NCBI GenBank assembly: GCA_019828595.1
Contig: JAHQRK010000064.1
Coordinates: 1-52,636 of the forward strand
DNA length: 52,636 nt
Source of the DNA: Aphanomyces cochlioides
Lineage: Eukaryota > Oomycota > Saprolegniomycetes > Saprolegniales > Verrucalvaceae
Direction: 5' to 3'
Within the stretch, counting starts at the first letter, position 1, and the number at the start of each line of letters is the position of its first letter. Below the pieces are notes generated by a model. It did not search any database. It had not been told where the DNA came from and was given only the letters and a program-made list of their open reading frames with translations. Below are positions 8,836-20,165 of the stretch, piece by piece. A program made the position numbers and the translations under genes.

Positions 8836-8846
8836 GGATCGAAACC
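8836..8846 (+). promoter_or_regulatory. Internal B box (reference copy 5)
   Basis: GGATCGAAACC is a B box (GGWTCGANNCC) and the TFIIIC anchor site. It spans the T-arm. It is damaged in the left relic and in the diverged copy at 47910. Confidence 0.9.
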
Positions 8847-8857
8847 AAGAAGTGCTA

Positions 8858-9300
8858 TCTTTTTCCCACTTTTTTTCTCCCTCCACTTTCCAACTTTTTC
8901 CATTCTCCCGCCTGCCATTTTAACGTCCGACCTGCCATGTTTACACCAATACCACGAGTCGTGGCCACTTCTTTTCATCTTTAAAAACACATCAATTTCA
9001 TAGACTGCACAAGCTCGCTCGTTGAGTTTGTGTGCATGCCTCTGTTTGGCTATGAACGGCCAGAGACTTGGCCATGCTTGTGTCTGCTGAAGACTAATGT
9101 CAAGCCGAGATGGCTGACGTGGGTAAGGCAAGAGAATGTTCGCTGTGGTGTTAGATAGCAGGGTTGTGCGGTATGAGAGTGGTGTGTAGGATATGGTTTG
9201 TGTGAGCGCGTGGTGTGTGTGAGGGGTGAAATAGTGTGTCGATGTGTGTGCGTGACGATAAAATTTTGTATTTGTGTTTGACGGGAAAACAGGAGGAAGT
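8858..9300. repeat. Reference spacer of the tandem unit (443 bp between copies 5 and 6)
   Basis: In order: a roughly 55-bp pyrimidine tract (8858-8912); a perfect palindrome CCACGAGTCGTGG (8952-8964) whose right arm is broken by G-to-A in nine left-end units; an AT-rich stretch; a hairpin GGCCA/TGGCC with a 6-nt loop (9058-9073); a G/T-rich stretch (about 9176-9253) with almost no C; then the AT box and a purine-rich leader before the next tRNA. The plus strand is C-over-G in the first half and G-over-C in the second. I find no second RNA gene: no other A/B-box pair and no C/D-box pattern. No protein-coding role is supported. Confidence 0.8.
8860..8876 (+). terminator. Pol III terminator, double T-run (reference copy 5)
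   Basis: A T5 run (8860-8864) starts 3 nt after the tRNA end, and a second run of seven T (8870-8876) follows after CCCAC as a backup. In other units the first run is T4 or T5 and the second varies from 5 to 10. Confidence 0.85.
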
Positions 9301-9372
9301 AGCACTTTGGCGCAGAGGAAGCGTGTTGGGCTCATAACCCAAAGGTCCTTGGATCGAAACCAAGAAGTGCTA
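9301..9372 (+). tRNA. tRNA-iMet: Initiator tRNA-Met (CAT), copy 6
   Basis: Consensus body. The 3' flank reads TATTTTT instead of TCTTTTT. Next copy 515 bp on. Confidence 0.95.
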
Positions 9373-9815
9373 TATTTTTCCCACTTTTTTTCTCCCTCCA
9401 CTTTCCAACTTTTTCCATTCTCCCGCCTGCCATTTTAACGTCCGACCTGCCATGTTTACACCAATACCACGAGTCGTGGCCACTTCTTTTCATCTTTAAA
9501 AACACATCAATTTCATAGACTGCACAAGCTCGCTCGTTGAGTTTGTGTGCATGCCTCTGTTTGGCTATGAACGGCCAGAGACTTGGCCATGCTTGTGTCT
9601 GCTGAAGACTAATGTCAAGCCGAGATGGCTGACGTGGGTAAGGCAAGAGAATGTTCGCTGTGGTGTTAGATAGCAGGGTTGTGCGGTATGAGAGTGGTGT
9701 GTAGGATATGGTTTGTGTGAGCGCGTGGTGTGTGTGAGGGGTGAAATAGTGTGTCGATGTGTGTGCGTGACGATAAAATTTTGTATTTGTGTTTGACGGG
9801 AAAACAGGAGGAAGT

Positions 9816-9887
9816 AGCACTTTGGCGCAGAGGAAGCGTGTTGGGCTCATAACCCAAAGGTCCTTGGATCGAAACCAAGAAGTGCTA
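9816..9887 (+). tRNA. tRNA-iMet: Initiator tRNA-Met (CAT), copy 7
   Basis: Consensus. T4 terminator. Next copy 512 bp on. Confidence 0.95.
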
Positions 9888-10327
9888 TCTTTTCCCACTT
9901 TTTTCTCCCTCCACTTTCCAACTTTTCCATTCTCCCGCCTGCCATTTTAACGTCCGACCTGCCATGTTTACACCAATACCACGAGTCGTGGCCACTTCTT
10001 TTCATCTTTAAAAACACATCAATTTCATAGACTGCACAAGCTCGCTCGTTGAGTTTGTGTGCATGCCTCTGTTTGGCTATGAACGGCCAGAGACTTGGCC
10101 ATGCTTGTGTCTGCTGAAGACTAATGTCAAGCCGAGATGGCTGACGTGGGTAAGGCAAGAGAATGTTCGCTGTGGTGTTAGATAGCAGGGTTGTGCGGTA
10201 TGAGAGTGGTGTGTAGGATATGGTTTGTGTGAGCGCGTGGTGTGTGTGAGGGGTGAAATAGTGTGTCGATGTGTGTGCGTGACGATAAAATTTTGTATTT
10301 GTGTTTGACGGGAAAACAGGAGGAAGT

Positions 10328-10399
10328 AGCACTTTGGCGCAGAGGAAGCGTGTTGGGCTCATAACCCAAAGGTCCTTGGATCGAAACCAAGAAGTGCTA
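10328..10399 (+). tRNA. tRNA-iMet: Initiator tRNA-Met (CAT), copy 8
   Basis: Consensus. T5 terminator. Next copy 514 bp on. Confidence 0.95.
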
Positions 10400-10841
10400 T
10401 CTTTTTCCCACTTTTTTCTCCCTCCACTTTCCAACTTTTTCCATTCTCCCGCCTGCCATTTTAACGTCCGACCTGCCATGTTTACACCAATACCACGAGT
10501 CATGGCCACTTCTTTTCATCTTTAAAAACACATCAATTTCATAGACTGCACAAGCTCGCTCGTTGAGTTTGTGTGCATGCCTCTGTTTGGCTATGAACGG
10601 CCAGAGACTTGGCCATGCTTGTGTCTGCTGAAGACTAATGTCAAGCCGAGATGGCTGACGTGGGTAAGGCAAGAGAATGTTCGCTGTGGTGTTAGATAGC
10701 AGGGTTGTGCGGTATGAGAGTGGTGTGTAGGATATGGTTTGTGTGAGCGCGTGGTGTGTGTGAGGGGTGAAATAGTGTGTCGATGTGTGTGCGTGACGAT
10801 AAAATTTTGTATTTGTGTTTGACGGGAAAACAGGAGGAAGT

Positions 10842-10913
10842 AGCACTTTGGCGCAGAGGAAGCGTGTTGGGCTCATAACCCAAAGGTCCTTGGATCGAAA
10901 CCAAGAAGTGCTA
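10842..10913 (+). tRNA. tRNA-iMet: Initiator tRNA-Met (CAT), copy 9
   Basis: Consensus. T5 terminator. Next copy 515 bp on. Confidence 0.95.
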
Positions 10914-11356
10914 TCTTTTTCCCACTTTTTTTCTCCCTCCACTTTCCAACTTTTTCCATTCTCCCGCCTGCCATTTTAACGTCCGACCTGCCATGTTTAC
11001 ACCAATACCACGAGTCATGGCCACTTCTTTTCATCTTTAAAAACACATCAATTTCATAGACTGCACAAGCTCGCTCGTTGAGTTTGTGTGCATGCCTCTG
11101 TTTGGCTATGAACGGCCAGAGACTTGGCCATGCTTGTGTCTGCTGAAGACTAATGTCAAGCCGAGATGGCTGACGTGGGTAAGGCAAGAGAATGTTCGCT
11201 GTGGTGTTAGATAGCAGGGTTGTGCGGTATGAGAGTGGTGTGTAGGATATGGTTTGTGTGAGCGCGTGGTGTGTGTGAGGGGTGAAATAGTGTGTCGATG
11301 TGTGTGCGTGACGATAAAATTTTGTATTTGTGTTTGACGGGAAAACAGGAGGAAGT

Positions 11357-11428
11357 AGCACTTTGGCGCAGAGGAAGCGTGTTGGGCTCATAACCCAAAG
11401 GTCCTTGGATCGAAACCAAGAAGTGCTA
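11357..11428 (+). tRNA. tRNA-iMet: Initiator tRNA-Met (CAT), copy 10
   Basis: Consensus. T5 terminator followed by CCAC (one C lost). Next copy 514 bp on. Confidence 0.95.
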
Positions 11429-11870
11429 TCTTTTTCCACTTTTTTTCTCCCTCCACTTTCCAACTTTTTCCATTCTCCCGCCTGCCATTTTAACGTCCGA
11501 CCTGCCATGTTTACACCAATACCACGAGTCGTGGCCACTTCTTTTCATCTTTAAAAACACATCAATTTCATAGACTGCACAAGCTCGCTCGTTGAGTTTG
11601 TGTGCATGCCTCTGTTTGGCTATGAACGGCCAGAGACTTGGCCATGCTTGTGTCTGCTGAAGACTAATGTCAAGCCGAGATGGCTGACGTGGGTAAGGCA
11701 AGAGAATGTTCGCTGTGGTGTTAGATAGCAGGGTTGTGCGGTATGAGAGTGGTGTGTAGGATATGGTTTGTGTGAGCGCGTGGTGTGTGTGAGGGGTGAA
11801 ATAGTGTGTCGATGTGTGTGCGTGACGATAAAATTTTGTATTTGTGTTTGACGGGAAAACAGGAGGAAGT

Positions 11871-11942
11871 AGCACTTTGGCGCAGAGGAAGCGTGTTGGG
11901 CTCATAACCCAAAGGTCCTTGGATCGAAACCAAGAAGTGCTA
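11871..11942 (+). tRNA. tRNA-iMet: Initiator tRNA-Met (CAT), copy 11
   Basis: Consensus. T5 terminator. Next copy 514 bp on. Confidence 0.95.
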
Positions 11943-12384
11943 TCTTTTTCCCACTTTTTTCTCCCTCCACTTTCCAACTTTTTCCATTCTCCCGCCTGCC
12001 ATTTTAACGTCCGACCTGCCATGTTTACACCAATACCACGAGTCGTGGCCACTTCTTTTCATCTTTAAAAACACATCAATTTCATAGACTGCACAAGCTC
12101 GCTCGTTGAGTTTGTGTGCATGCCTCTGTTTGGCTATGAACGGCCAGAGACTTGGCCATGCTTGTGTCTGCTGAAGACTAATGTCAAGCCGAGATGGCTG
12201 ACGTGGGTAAGGCAAGAGAATGTTCGCTGTGGTGTTAGATAGCAGGGTTGTGCGGTATGAGAGTGGTGTGTAGGATATGGTTTGTGTGAGCGCGTGGTGT
12301 GTGTGAGGGGTGAAATAGTGTGTCGATGTGTGTGCGTGACGATAAAATTTTGTATTTGTGTTTGACGGGAAAACAGGAGGAAGT

Positions 12385-12456
12385 AGCACTTTGGCGCAGA
12401 GGAAGCGTGTTGGGCTCATAACCCAAAGGTCCTTGGATCGAAACCAAGAAGTGCTA
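12385..12456 (+). tRNA. tRNA-iMet: Initiator tRNA-Met (CAT), copy 12
   Basis: Consensus. T4 terminator. Next copy 514 bp on. Confidence 0.95.
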
Positions 12457-12898
12457 TCTTTTCCCACTTTTTTTCTCCCTCCACTTTCCAACTTTTTCCA
12501 TTCTCCCGCCTGCCATTTTAACGTCCGACCTGCCATGTTTACACCAATACCACGAGTCATGGCCACTTCTTTTCATCTTTAAAAACACATCAATTTCATA
12601 GACTGCACAAGCTCGCTCGTTGAGTTTGTGTGCATGCCTCTGTTTGGCTATGAACGGCCAGAGACTTGGCCATGCTTGTGTCTGCTGAAGACTAATGTCA
12701 AGCCGAGATGGCTGACGTGGGTAAGGCAAGAGAATGTTCGCTGTGGTGTTAGATAGCAGGGTTGTGCGGTATGAGAGTGGTGTGTAGGATATGGTTTGTG
12801 TGAGCGCGTGGTGTGTGTGAGGGGTGAAATAGTGTGTCGATGTGTGTGCGTGACGATAAAATTTTGTATTTGTGTTTGACGGGAAAACAGGAGGAAGT

Positions 12899-12970
12899 AG
12901 CACTTTGGCGCAGAGGAAGCGTGTTGGGCTCATAACCCAAAGGTCCTTGGATCGAAACCAAGAAGTGCTA
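12899..12970 (+). tRNA. tRNA-iMet: Initiator tRNA-Met (CAT), copy 13
   Basis: Consensus. T5 terminator. Next copy 515 bp on. Confidence 0.95.
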
Positions 12971-13413
12971 TCTTTTTCCCACTTTTTTTCTCCCTCCACT
13001 TTCCAACTTTTTCCATTCTCCCGCCTGCCATTTTAACGTCCGACCTGCCATGTTTACACCAATACCACGAGTCATGGCCACTTCTTTTCATCTTTAAAAA
13101 CACATCAATTTCATAGACTGCACAAGCTCGCTCGTTGAGTTTGTGTGCATGCCTCTGTTTGGCTATGAACGGCCAGAGACTTGGCCATGCTTGTGTCTGC
13201 TGAAGACTAATGTCAAGCCGAGATGGCTGACGTGGGTAAGGCAAGAGAATGTTCGCTGTGGTGTTAGATAGCAGGGTTGTGCGGTATGAGAGTGGTGTGT
13301 AGGATATGGTTTGTGTGAGCGCGTGGTGTGTGTGAGGGGTGAAATAGTGTGTCGATGTGTGTGCGTGACGATAAAATTTTGTATTTGTGTTTGACGGGAA
13401 AACAGGAGGAAGT

Positions 13414-13485
13414 AGCACTTTGGCGCAGAGGAAGCGTGTTGGGCTCATAACCCAAAGGTCCTTGGATCGAAACCAAGAAGTGCTA
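13414..13485 (+). tRNA. tRNA-iMet: Initiator tRNA-Met (CAT), copy 14
   Basis: Consensus. T4 terminator. Next copy 513 bp on. Its downstream spacer is the last with the A variant in the palindrome. Confidence 0.95.
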
Positions 13486-13926
13486 TCTTTTCCCACTTTT
13501 TTTCTCCCTCCACTTTCCAACTTTTCCATTCTCCCGCCTGCCATTTTAACGTCCGACCTGCCATGTTTACACCAATACCACGAGTCATGGCCACTTCTTT
13601 TCATCTTTAAAAACACATCAATTTCATAGACTGCACAAGCTCGCTCGTTGAGTTTGTGTGCATGCCTCTGTTTGGCTATGAACGGCCAGAGACTTGGCCA
13701 TGCTTGTGTCTGCTGAAGACTAATGTCAAGCCGAGATGGCTGACGTGGGTAAGGCAAGAGAATGTTCGCTGTGGTGTTAGATAGCAGGGTTGTGCGGTAT
13801 GAGAGTGGTGTGTAGGATATGGTTTGTGTGAGCGCGTGGTGTGTGTGAGGGGTGAAATAGTGTGTCGATGTGTGTGCGTGACGATAAAATTTTGTATTTG
13901 TGTTTGACGGGAAAACAGGAGGAAGT

Positions 13927-13998
13927 AGCACTTTGGCGCAGAGGAAGCGTGTTGGGCTCATAACCCAAAGGTCCTTGGATCGAAACCAAGAAGTGCTA
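13927..13998 (+). tRNA. tRNA-iMet: Initiator tRNA-Met (CAT), copy 15
   Basis: Consensus. T5 terminator. Next copy 513 bp on. The downstream spacer lacks one T near 14112. Confidence 0.95.
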
Positions 13999-14439
13999 TC
14001 TTTTTCCCACTTTTTTTCTCCCTCCACTTTCCAACTTTTCCATTCTCCCGCCTGCCATTTTAACGTCCGACCTGCCATGTTTACACCAATACCACGAGTC
14101 GTGGCCACTTCTTTCATCTTTAAAAACACATCAATTTCATAGACTGCACAAGCTCGCTCGTTGAGTTTGTGTGCATGCCTCTGTTTGGCTATGAACGGCC
14201 AGAGACTTGGCCATGCTTGTGTCTGCTGAAGACTAATGTCAAGCCGAGATGGCTGACGTGGGTAAGGCAAGAGAATGTTCGCTGTGGTGTTAGATAGCAG
14301 GGTTGTGCGGTATGAGAGTGGTGTGTAGGATATGGTTTGTGTGAGCGCGTGGTGTGTGTGAGGGGTGAAATAGTGTGTCGATGTGTGTGCGTGACGATAA
14401 AATTTTGTATTTGTGTTTGACGGGAAAACAGGAGGAAGT

Positions 14440-14511
14440 AGCACTTTGGCGCAGAGGAAGCGTGTTGGGCTCATAACCCAAAGGTCCTTGGATCGAAACC
14501 AAGAAGTGCTA
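14440..14511 (+). tRNA. tRNA-iMet: Initiator tRNA-Met (CAT), copy 16
   Basis: Consensus. T5 terminator. Next copy 512 bp on. Confidence 0.95.
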
Positions 14512-14951
14512 TCTTTTTCCCACTTTTTCTCCCTCCACTTTCCAACTTTTCCATTCTCCCGCCTGCCATTTTAACGTCCGACCTGCCATGTTTACACCAA
14601 TACCACGAGTCGTGGCCACTTCTTTTCATCTTTAAAAACACATCAATTTCATAGACTGCACAAGCTCGCTCGTTGAGTTTGTGTGCATGCCTCTGTTTGG
14701 CTATGAACGGCCAGAGACTTGGCCATGCTTGTGTCTGCTGAAGACTAATGTCAAGCCGAGATGGCTGACGTGGGTAAGGCAAGAGAATGTTCGCTGTGGT
14801 GTTAGATAGCAGGGTTGTGCGGTATGAGAGTGGTGTGTAGGATATGGTTTGTGTGAGCGCGTGGTGTGTGTGAGGGGTGAAATAGTGTGTCGATGTGTGT
14901 GCGTGACGATAAAATTTTGTATTTGTGTTTGACGGGAAAACAGGAGGAAGT

Positions 14952-15023
14952 AGCACTTTGGCGCAGAGGAAGCGTGTTGGGCTCATAACCCAAAGGTCCT
15001 TGGATCGAAACCAAGAAGTGCTA
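14952..15023 (+). tRNA. tRNA-iMet: Initiator tRNA-Met (CAT), copy 17
   Basis: Consensus. T5 terminator. Next copy 513 bp on. Confidence 0.95.
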
Positions 15024-15464
15024 TCTTTTTCCCACTTTTTCTCCCTCCACTTTCCAACTTTTTCCATTCTCCCGCCTGCCATTTTAACGTCCGACCTGCC
15101 ATGTTTACACCAATACCACGAGTCGTGGCCACTTCTTTTCATCTTTAAAAACACATCAATTTCATAGACTGCACAAGCTCGCTCGTTGAGTTTGTGTGCA
15201 TGCCTCTGTTTGGCTATGAACGGCCAGAGACTTGGCCATGCTTGTGTCTGCTGAAGACTAATGTCAAGCCGAGATGGCTGACGTGGGTAAGGCAAGAGAA
15301 TGTTCGCTGTGGTGTTAGATAGCAGGGTTGTGCGGTATGAGAGTGGTGTGTAGGATATGGTTTGTGTGAGCGCGTGGTGTGTGTGAGGGGTGAAATAGTG
15401 TGTCGATGTGTGTGCGTGACGATAAAATTTTGTATTTGTGTTTGACGGGAAAACAGGAGGAAGT

Positions 15465-15536
15465 AGCACTTTGGCGCAGAGGAAGCGTGTTGGGCTCATA
15501 ACCCAAAGGTCCTTGGATCGAAACCAAGAAGTGCTA
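15465..15536 (+). tRNA. tRNA-iMet: Initiator tRNA-Met (CAT), copy 18
   Basis: Consensus. T4 terminator. Next copy 512 bp on. Confidence 0.95.
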
Positions 15537-15976
15537 TCTTTTCCCACTTTTTCTCCCTCCACTTTCCAACTTTTTCCATTCTCCCGCCTGCCATTTTAAC
15601 GTCCGACCTGCCATGTTTACACCAATACCACGAGTCGTGGCCACTTCTTTTCATCTTTAAAAACACATCAATTTCATAGACTGCACAAGCTCGCTCGTTG
15701 AGTTTGTGTGCATGCCTCTGTTTGGCTATGAACGGCCAGAGACTTGGCCATGCTTGTGTCTGCTGAAGACTAATGTCAAGCCGAGATGGCTGACGTGGGT
15801 AAGGCAAGAGAATGTTCGCTGTGGTGTTAGATAGCAGGGTTGTGCGGTATGAGAGTGGTGTGTAGGATATGGTTTGTGTGAGCGCGTGGTGTGTGTGAGG
15901 GGTGAAATAGTGTGTCGATGTGTGTGCGTGACGATAAAATTTTGTATTTGTGTTTGACGGGAAAACAGGAGGAAGT

Positions 15977-16048
15977 AGCACTTTGGCGCAGAGGAAGCGT
16001 GTTGGGCTCATAACCCAAAGGTCCTTGGATCGAAACCAAGAAGTGCTA
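15977..16048 (+). tRNA. tRNA-iMet: Initiator tRNA-Met (CAT), copy 19
   Basis: Consensus. T4 terminator. Next copy 514 bp on. Confidence 0.95.
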
Positions 16049-16490
16049 TCTTTTCCCACTTTTTTTCTCCCTCCACTTTCCAACTTTTTCCATTCTCCCG
16101 CCTGCCATTTTAACGTCCGACCTGCCATGTTTACACCAATACCACGAGTCGTGGCCACTTCTTTTCATCTTTAAAAACACATCAATTTCATAGACTGCAC
16201 AAGCTCGCTCGTTGAGTTTGTGTGCATGCCTCTGTTTGGCTATGAACGGCCAGAGACTTGGCCATGCTTGTGTCTGCTGAAGACTAATGTCAAGCCGAGA
16301 TGGCTGACGTGGGTAAGGCAAGAGAATGTTCGCTGTGGTGTTAGATAGCAGGGTTGTGCGGTATGAGAGTGGTGTGTAGGATATGGTTTGTGTGAGCGCG
16401 TGGTGTGTGTGAGGGGTGAAATAGTGTGTCGATGTGTGTGCGTGACGATAAAATTTTGTATTTGTGTTTGACGGGAAAACAGGAGGAAGT

Positions 16491-16562
16491 AGCACTTTGG
16501 CGCAGAGGAAGCGTGTTGGGCTCATAACCCAAAGGTCCTTGGATCGAAACCAAGAAGTGCTA
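16491..16562 (+). tRNA. tRNA-iMet: Initiator tRNA-Met (CAT), copy 20
   Basis: Consensus. T4 terminator. Next copy 514 bp on. Confidence 0.95.
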
Positions 16563-17004
16563 TCTTTTCCCACTTTTTTTCTCCCTCCACTTTCCAACTT
16601 TTTCCATTCTCCCGCCTGCCATTTTAACGTCCGACCTGCCATGTTTACACCAATACCACGAGTCGTGGCCACTTCTTTTCATCTTTAAAAACACATCAAT
16701 TTCATAGACTGCACAAGCTCGCTCGTTGAGTTTGTGTGCATGCCTCTGTTTGGCTATGAACGGCCAGAGACTTGGCCATGCTTGTGTCTGCTGAAGACTA
16801 ATGTCAAGCCGAGATGGCTGACGTGGGTAAGGCAAGAGAATGTTCGCTGTGGTGTTAGATAGCAGGGTTGTGCGGTATGAGAGTGGTGTGTAGGATATGG
16901 TTTGTGTGAGCGCGTGGTGTGTGTGAGGGGTGAAATAGTGTGTCGATGTGTGTGCGTGACGATAAAATTTTGTATTTGTGTTTGACGGGAAAACAGGAGG
17001 AAGT

Positions 17005-17076
17005 AGCACTTTGGCGCAGAGGAAGCGTGTTGGGCTCATAACCCAAAGGTCCTTGGATCGAAACCAAGAAGTGCTA
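17005..17076 (+). tRNA. tRNA-iMet: Initiator tRNA-Met (CAT), copy 21
   Basis: Consensus. T4 terminator, last of four consecutive T4 units (18-21). Next copy 514 bp on. Confidence 0.95.
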
Positions 17077-17518
17077 TCTTTTCCCACTTTTTTTCTCCCT
17101 CCACTTTCCAACTTTTTCCATTCTCCCGCCTGCCATTTTAACGTCCGACCTGCCATGTTTACACCAATACCACGAGTCGTGGCCACTTCTTTTCATCTTT
17201 AAAAACACATCAATTTCATAGACTGCACAAGCTCGCTCGTTGAGTTTGTGTGCATGCCTCTGTTTGGCTATGAACGGCCAGAGACTTGGCCATGCTTGTG
17301 TCTGCTGAAGACTAATGTCAAGCCGAGATGGCTGACGTGGGTAAGGCAAGAGAATGTTCGCTGTGGTGTTAGATAGCAGGGTTGTGCGGTATGAGAGTGG
17401 TGTGTAGGATATGGTTTGTGTGAGCGCGTGGTGTGTGTGAGGGGTGAAATAGTGTGTCGATGTGTGTGCGTGACGATAAAATTTTGTATTTGTGTTTGAC
17501 GGGAAAACAGGAGGAAGT

Positions 17519-17590
17519 AGCACTTTGGCGCAGAGGAAGCGTGTTGGGCTCATAACCCAAAGGTCCTTGGATCGAAACCAAGAAGTGCTA
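17519..17590 (+). tRNA. tRNA-iMet: Initiator tRNA-Met (CAT), copy 22
   Basis: Consensus. T5 terminator. First of a block of five consecutive 515-bp units (22-26). Confidence 0.95.
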
Positions 17591-18033
17591 TCTTTTTCCC
17601 ACTTTTTTTCTCCCTCCACTTTCCAACTTTTTCCATTCTCCCGCCTGCCATTTTAACGTCCGACCTGCCATGTTTACACCAATACCACGAGTCGTGGCCA
17701 CTTCTTTTCATCTTTAAAAACACATCAATTTCATAGACTGCACAAGCTCGCTCGTTGAGTTTGTGTGCATGCCTCTGTTTGGCTATGAACGGCCAGAGAC
17801 TTGGCCATGCTTGTGTCTGCTGAAGACTAATGTCAAGCCGAGATGGCTGACGTGGGTAAGGCAAGAGAATGTTCGCTGTGGTGTTAGATAGCAGGGTTGT
17901 GCGGTATGAGAGTGGTGTGTAGGATATGGTTTGTGTGAGCGCGTGGTGTGTGTGAGGGGTGAAATAGTGTGTCGATGTGTGTGCGTGACGATAAAATTTT
18001 GTATTTGTGTTTGACGGGAAAACAGGAGGAAGT

Positions 18034-18105
18034 AGCACTTTGGCGCAGAGGAAGCGTGTTGGGCTCATAACCCAAAGGTCCTTGGATCGAAACCAAGAAG
18101 TGCTA
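18034..18105 (+). tRNA. tRNA-iMet: Initiator tRNA-Met (CAT), copy 23
   Basis: Consensus. T5 terminator. Next copy 515 bp on. Confidence 0.95.
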
Positions 18106-18548
18106 TCTTTTTCCCACTTTTTTTCTCCCTCCACTTTCCAACTTTTTCCATTCTCCCGCCTGCCATTTTAACGTCCGACCTGCCATGTTTACACCAATAC
18201 CACGAGTCGTGGCCACTTCTTTTCATCTTTAAAAACACATCAATTTCATAGACTGCACAAGCTCGCTCGTTGAGTTTGTGTGCATGCCTCTGTTTGGCTA
18301 TGAACGGCCAGAGACTTGGCCATGCTTGTGTCTGCTGAAGACTAATGTCAAGCCGAGATGGCTGACGTGGGTAAGGCAAGAGAATGTTCGCTGTGGTGTT
18401 AGATAGCAGGGTTGTGCGGTATGAGAGTGGTGTGTAGGATATGGTTTGTGTGAGCGCGTGGTGTGTGTGAGGGGTGAAATAGTGTGTCGATGTGTGTGCG
18501 TGACGATAAAATTTTGTATTTGTGTTTGACGGGAAAACAGGAGGAAGT

Positions 18549-18620
18549 AGCACTTTGGCGCAGAGGAAGCGTGTTGGGCTCATAACCCAAAGGTCCTTGG
18601 ATCGAAACCAAGAAGTGCTA
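18549..18620 (+). tRNA. tRNA-iMet: Initiator tRNA-Met (CAT), copy 24
   Basis: Consensus. T5 terminator. Next copy 515 bp on. Confidence 0.95.
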
Positions 18621-19063
18621 TCTTTTTCCCACTTTTTTTCTCCCTCCACTTTCCAACTTTTTCCATTCTCCCGCCTGCCATTTTAACGTCCGACCTGCCA
18701 TGTTTACACCAATACCACGAGTCGTGGCCACTTCTTTTCATCTTTAAAAACACATCAATTTCATAGACTGCACAAGCTCGCTCGTTGAGTTTGTGTGCAT
18801 GCCTCTGTTTGGCTATGAACGGCCAGAGACTTGGCCATGCTTGTGTCTGCTGAAGACTAATGTCAAGCCGAGATGGCTGACGTGGGTAAGGCAAGAGAAT
18901 GTTCGCTGTGGTGTTAGATAGCAGGGTTGTGCGGTATGAGAGTGGTGTGTAGGATATGGTTTGTGTGAGCGCGTGGTGTGTGTGAGGGGTGAAATAGTGT
19001 GTCGATGTGTGTGCGTGACGATAAAATTTTGTATTTGTGTTTGACGGGAAAACAGGAGGAAGT

Positions 19064-19135
19064 AGCACTTTGGCGCAGAGGAAGCGTGTTGGGCTCATAA
19101 CCCAAAGGTCCTTGGATCGAAACCAAGAAGTGCTA
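19064..19135 (+). tRNA. tRNA-iMet: Initiator tRNA-Met (CAT), copy 25
   Basis: Consensus. T5 terminator. Next copy 515 bp on. Confidence 0.95.
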
Positions 19136-19578
19136 TCTTTTTCCCACTTTTTTTCTCCCTCCACTTTCCAACTTTTTCCATTCTCCCGCCTGCCATTTTA
19201 ACGTCCGACCTGCCATGTTTACACCAATACCACGAGTCGTGGCCACTTCTTTTCATCTTTAAAAACACATCAATTTCATAGACTGCACAAGCTCGCTCGT
19301 TGAGTTTGTGTGCATGCCTCTGTTTGGCTATGAACGGCCAGAGACTTGGCCATGCTTGTGTCTGCTGAAGACTAATGTCAAGCCGAGATGGCTGACGTGG
19401 GTAAGGCAAGAGAATGTTCGCTGTGGTGTTAGATAGCAGGGTTGTGCGGTATGAGAGTGGTGTGTAGGATATGGTTTGTGTGAGCGCGTGGTGTGTGTGA
19501 GGGGTGAAATAGTGTGTCGATGTGTGTGCGTGACGATAAAATTTTGTATTTGTGTTTGACGGGAAAACAGGAGGAAGT

Positions 19579-19650
19579 AGCACTTTGGCGCAGAGGAAGC
19601 GTGTTGGGCTCATAACCCAAAGGTCCTTGGATCGAAACCAAGAAGTGCTA
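19579..19650 (+). tRNA. tRNA-iMet: Initiator tRNA-Met (CAT), copy 26
   Basis: Consensus. T5 terminator. Next copy 515 bp on. Confidence 0.95.
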
Positions 19651-20093
19651 TCTTTTTCCCACTTTTTTTCTCCCTCCACTTTCCAACTTTTTCCATTCTC
19701 CCGCCTGCCATTTTAACGTCCGACCTGCCATGTTTACACCAATACCACGAGTCGTGGCCACTTCTTTTCATCTTTAAAAACACATCAATTTCATAGACTG
19801 CACAAGCTCGCTCGTTGAGTTTGTGTGCATGCCTCTGTTTGGCTATGAACGGCCAGAGACTTGGCCATGCTTGTGTCTGCTGAAGACTAATGTCAAGCCG
19901 AGATGGCTGACGTGGGTAAGGCAAGAGAATGTTCGCTGTGGTGTTAGATAGCAGGGTTGTGCGGTATGAGAGTGGTGTGTAGGATATGGTTTGTGTGAGC
20001 GCGTGGTGTGTGTGAGGGGTGAAATAGTGTGTCGATGTGTGTGCGTGACGATAAAATTTTGTATTTGTGTTTGACGGGAAAACAGGAGGAAGT

Positions 20094-20165
20094 AGCACTT
20101 TGGCGCAGAGGAAGCGTGTTGGGCTCATAACCCAAAGGTCCTTGGATCGAAACCAAGAAGTGCTA
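20094..20165 (+). tRNA. tRNA-iMet: Initiator tRNA-Met (CAT), copy 27
   Basis: Consensus. T5 terminator, short second T-run (5). Next copy 513 bp on. Confidence 0.95.

Larger units (their letters stand above)
8786..8857 (+). tRNA. tRNA-iMet: Initiator tRNA-Met (CAT), copy 5 (reference)
   Basis: Consensus; anticodon at 8818-8820. T5 terminator. Next copy 515 bp on. Used here as the reference unit for promoter and spacer positions. Confidence 0.96.

Noticed and set aside
8858..9300. Second RNA gene in the spacer (5S rRNA, snRNA or snoRNA)
   Set aside because: I found no second A/B-box pair, no 5S-like internal control region and no C/D-box pair on either strand. Only short hairpins are present.
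10301..10525. Plus-strand 74-81 codon frames repeated in each unit
   Set aside because: They start in the leader, pass through the tRNA and end in the spacer. They are shadows of the tRNA gene with frame set by the T-runs.
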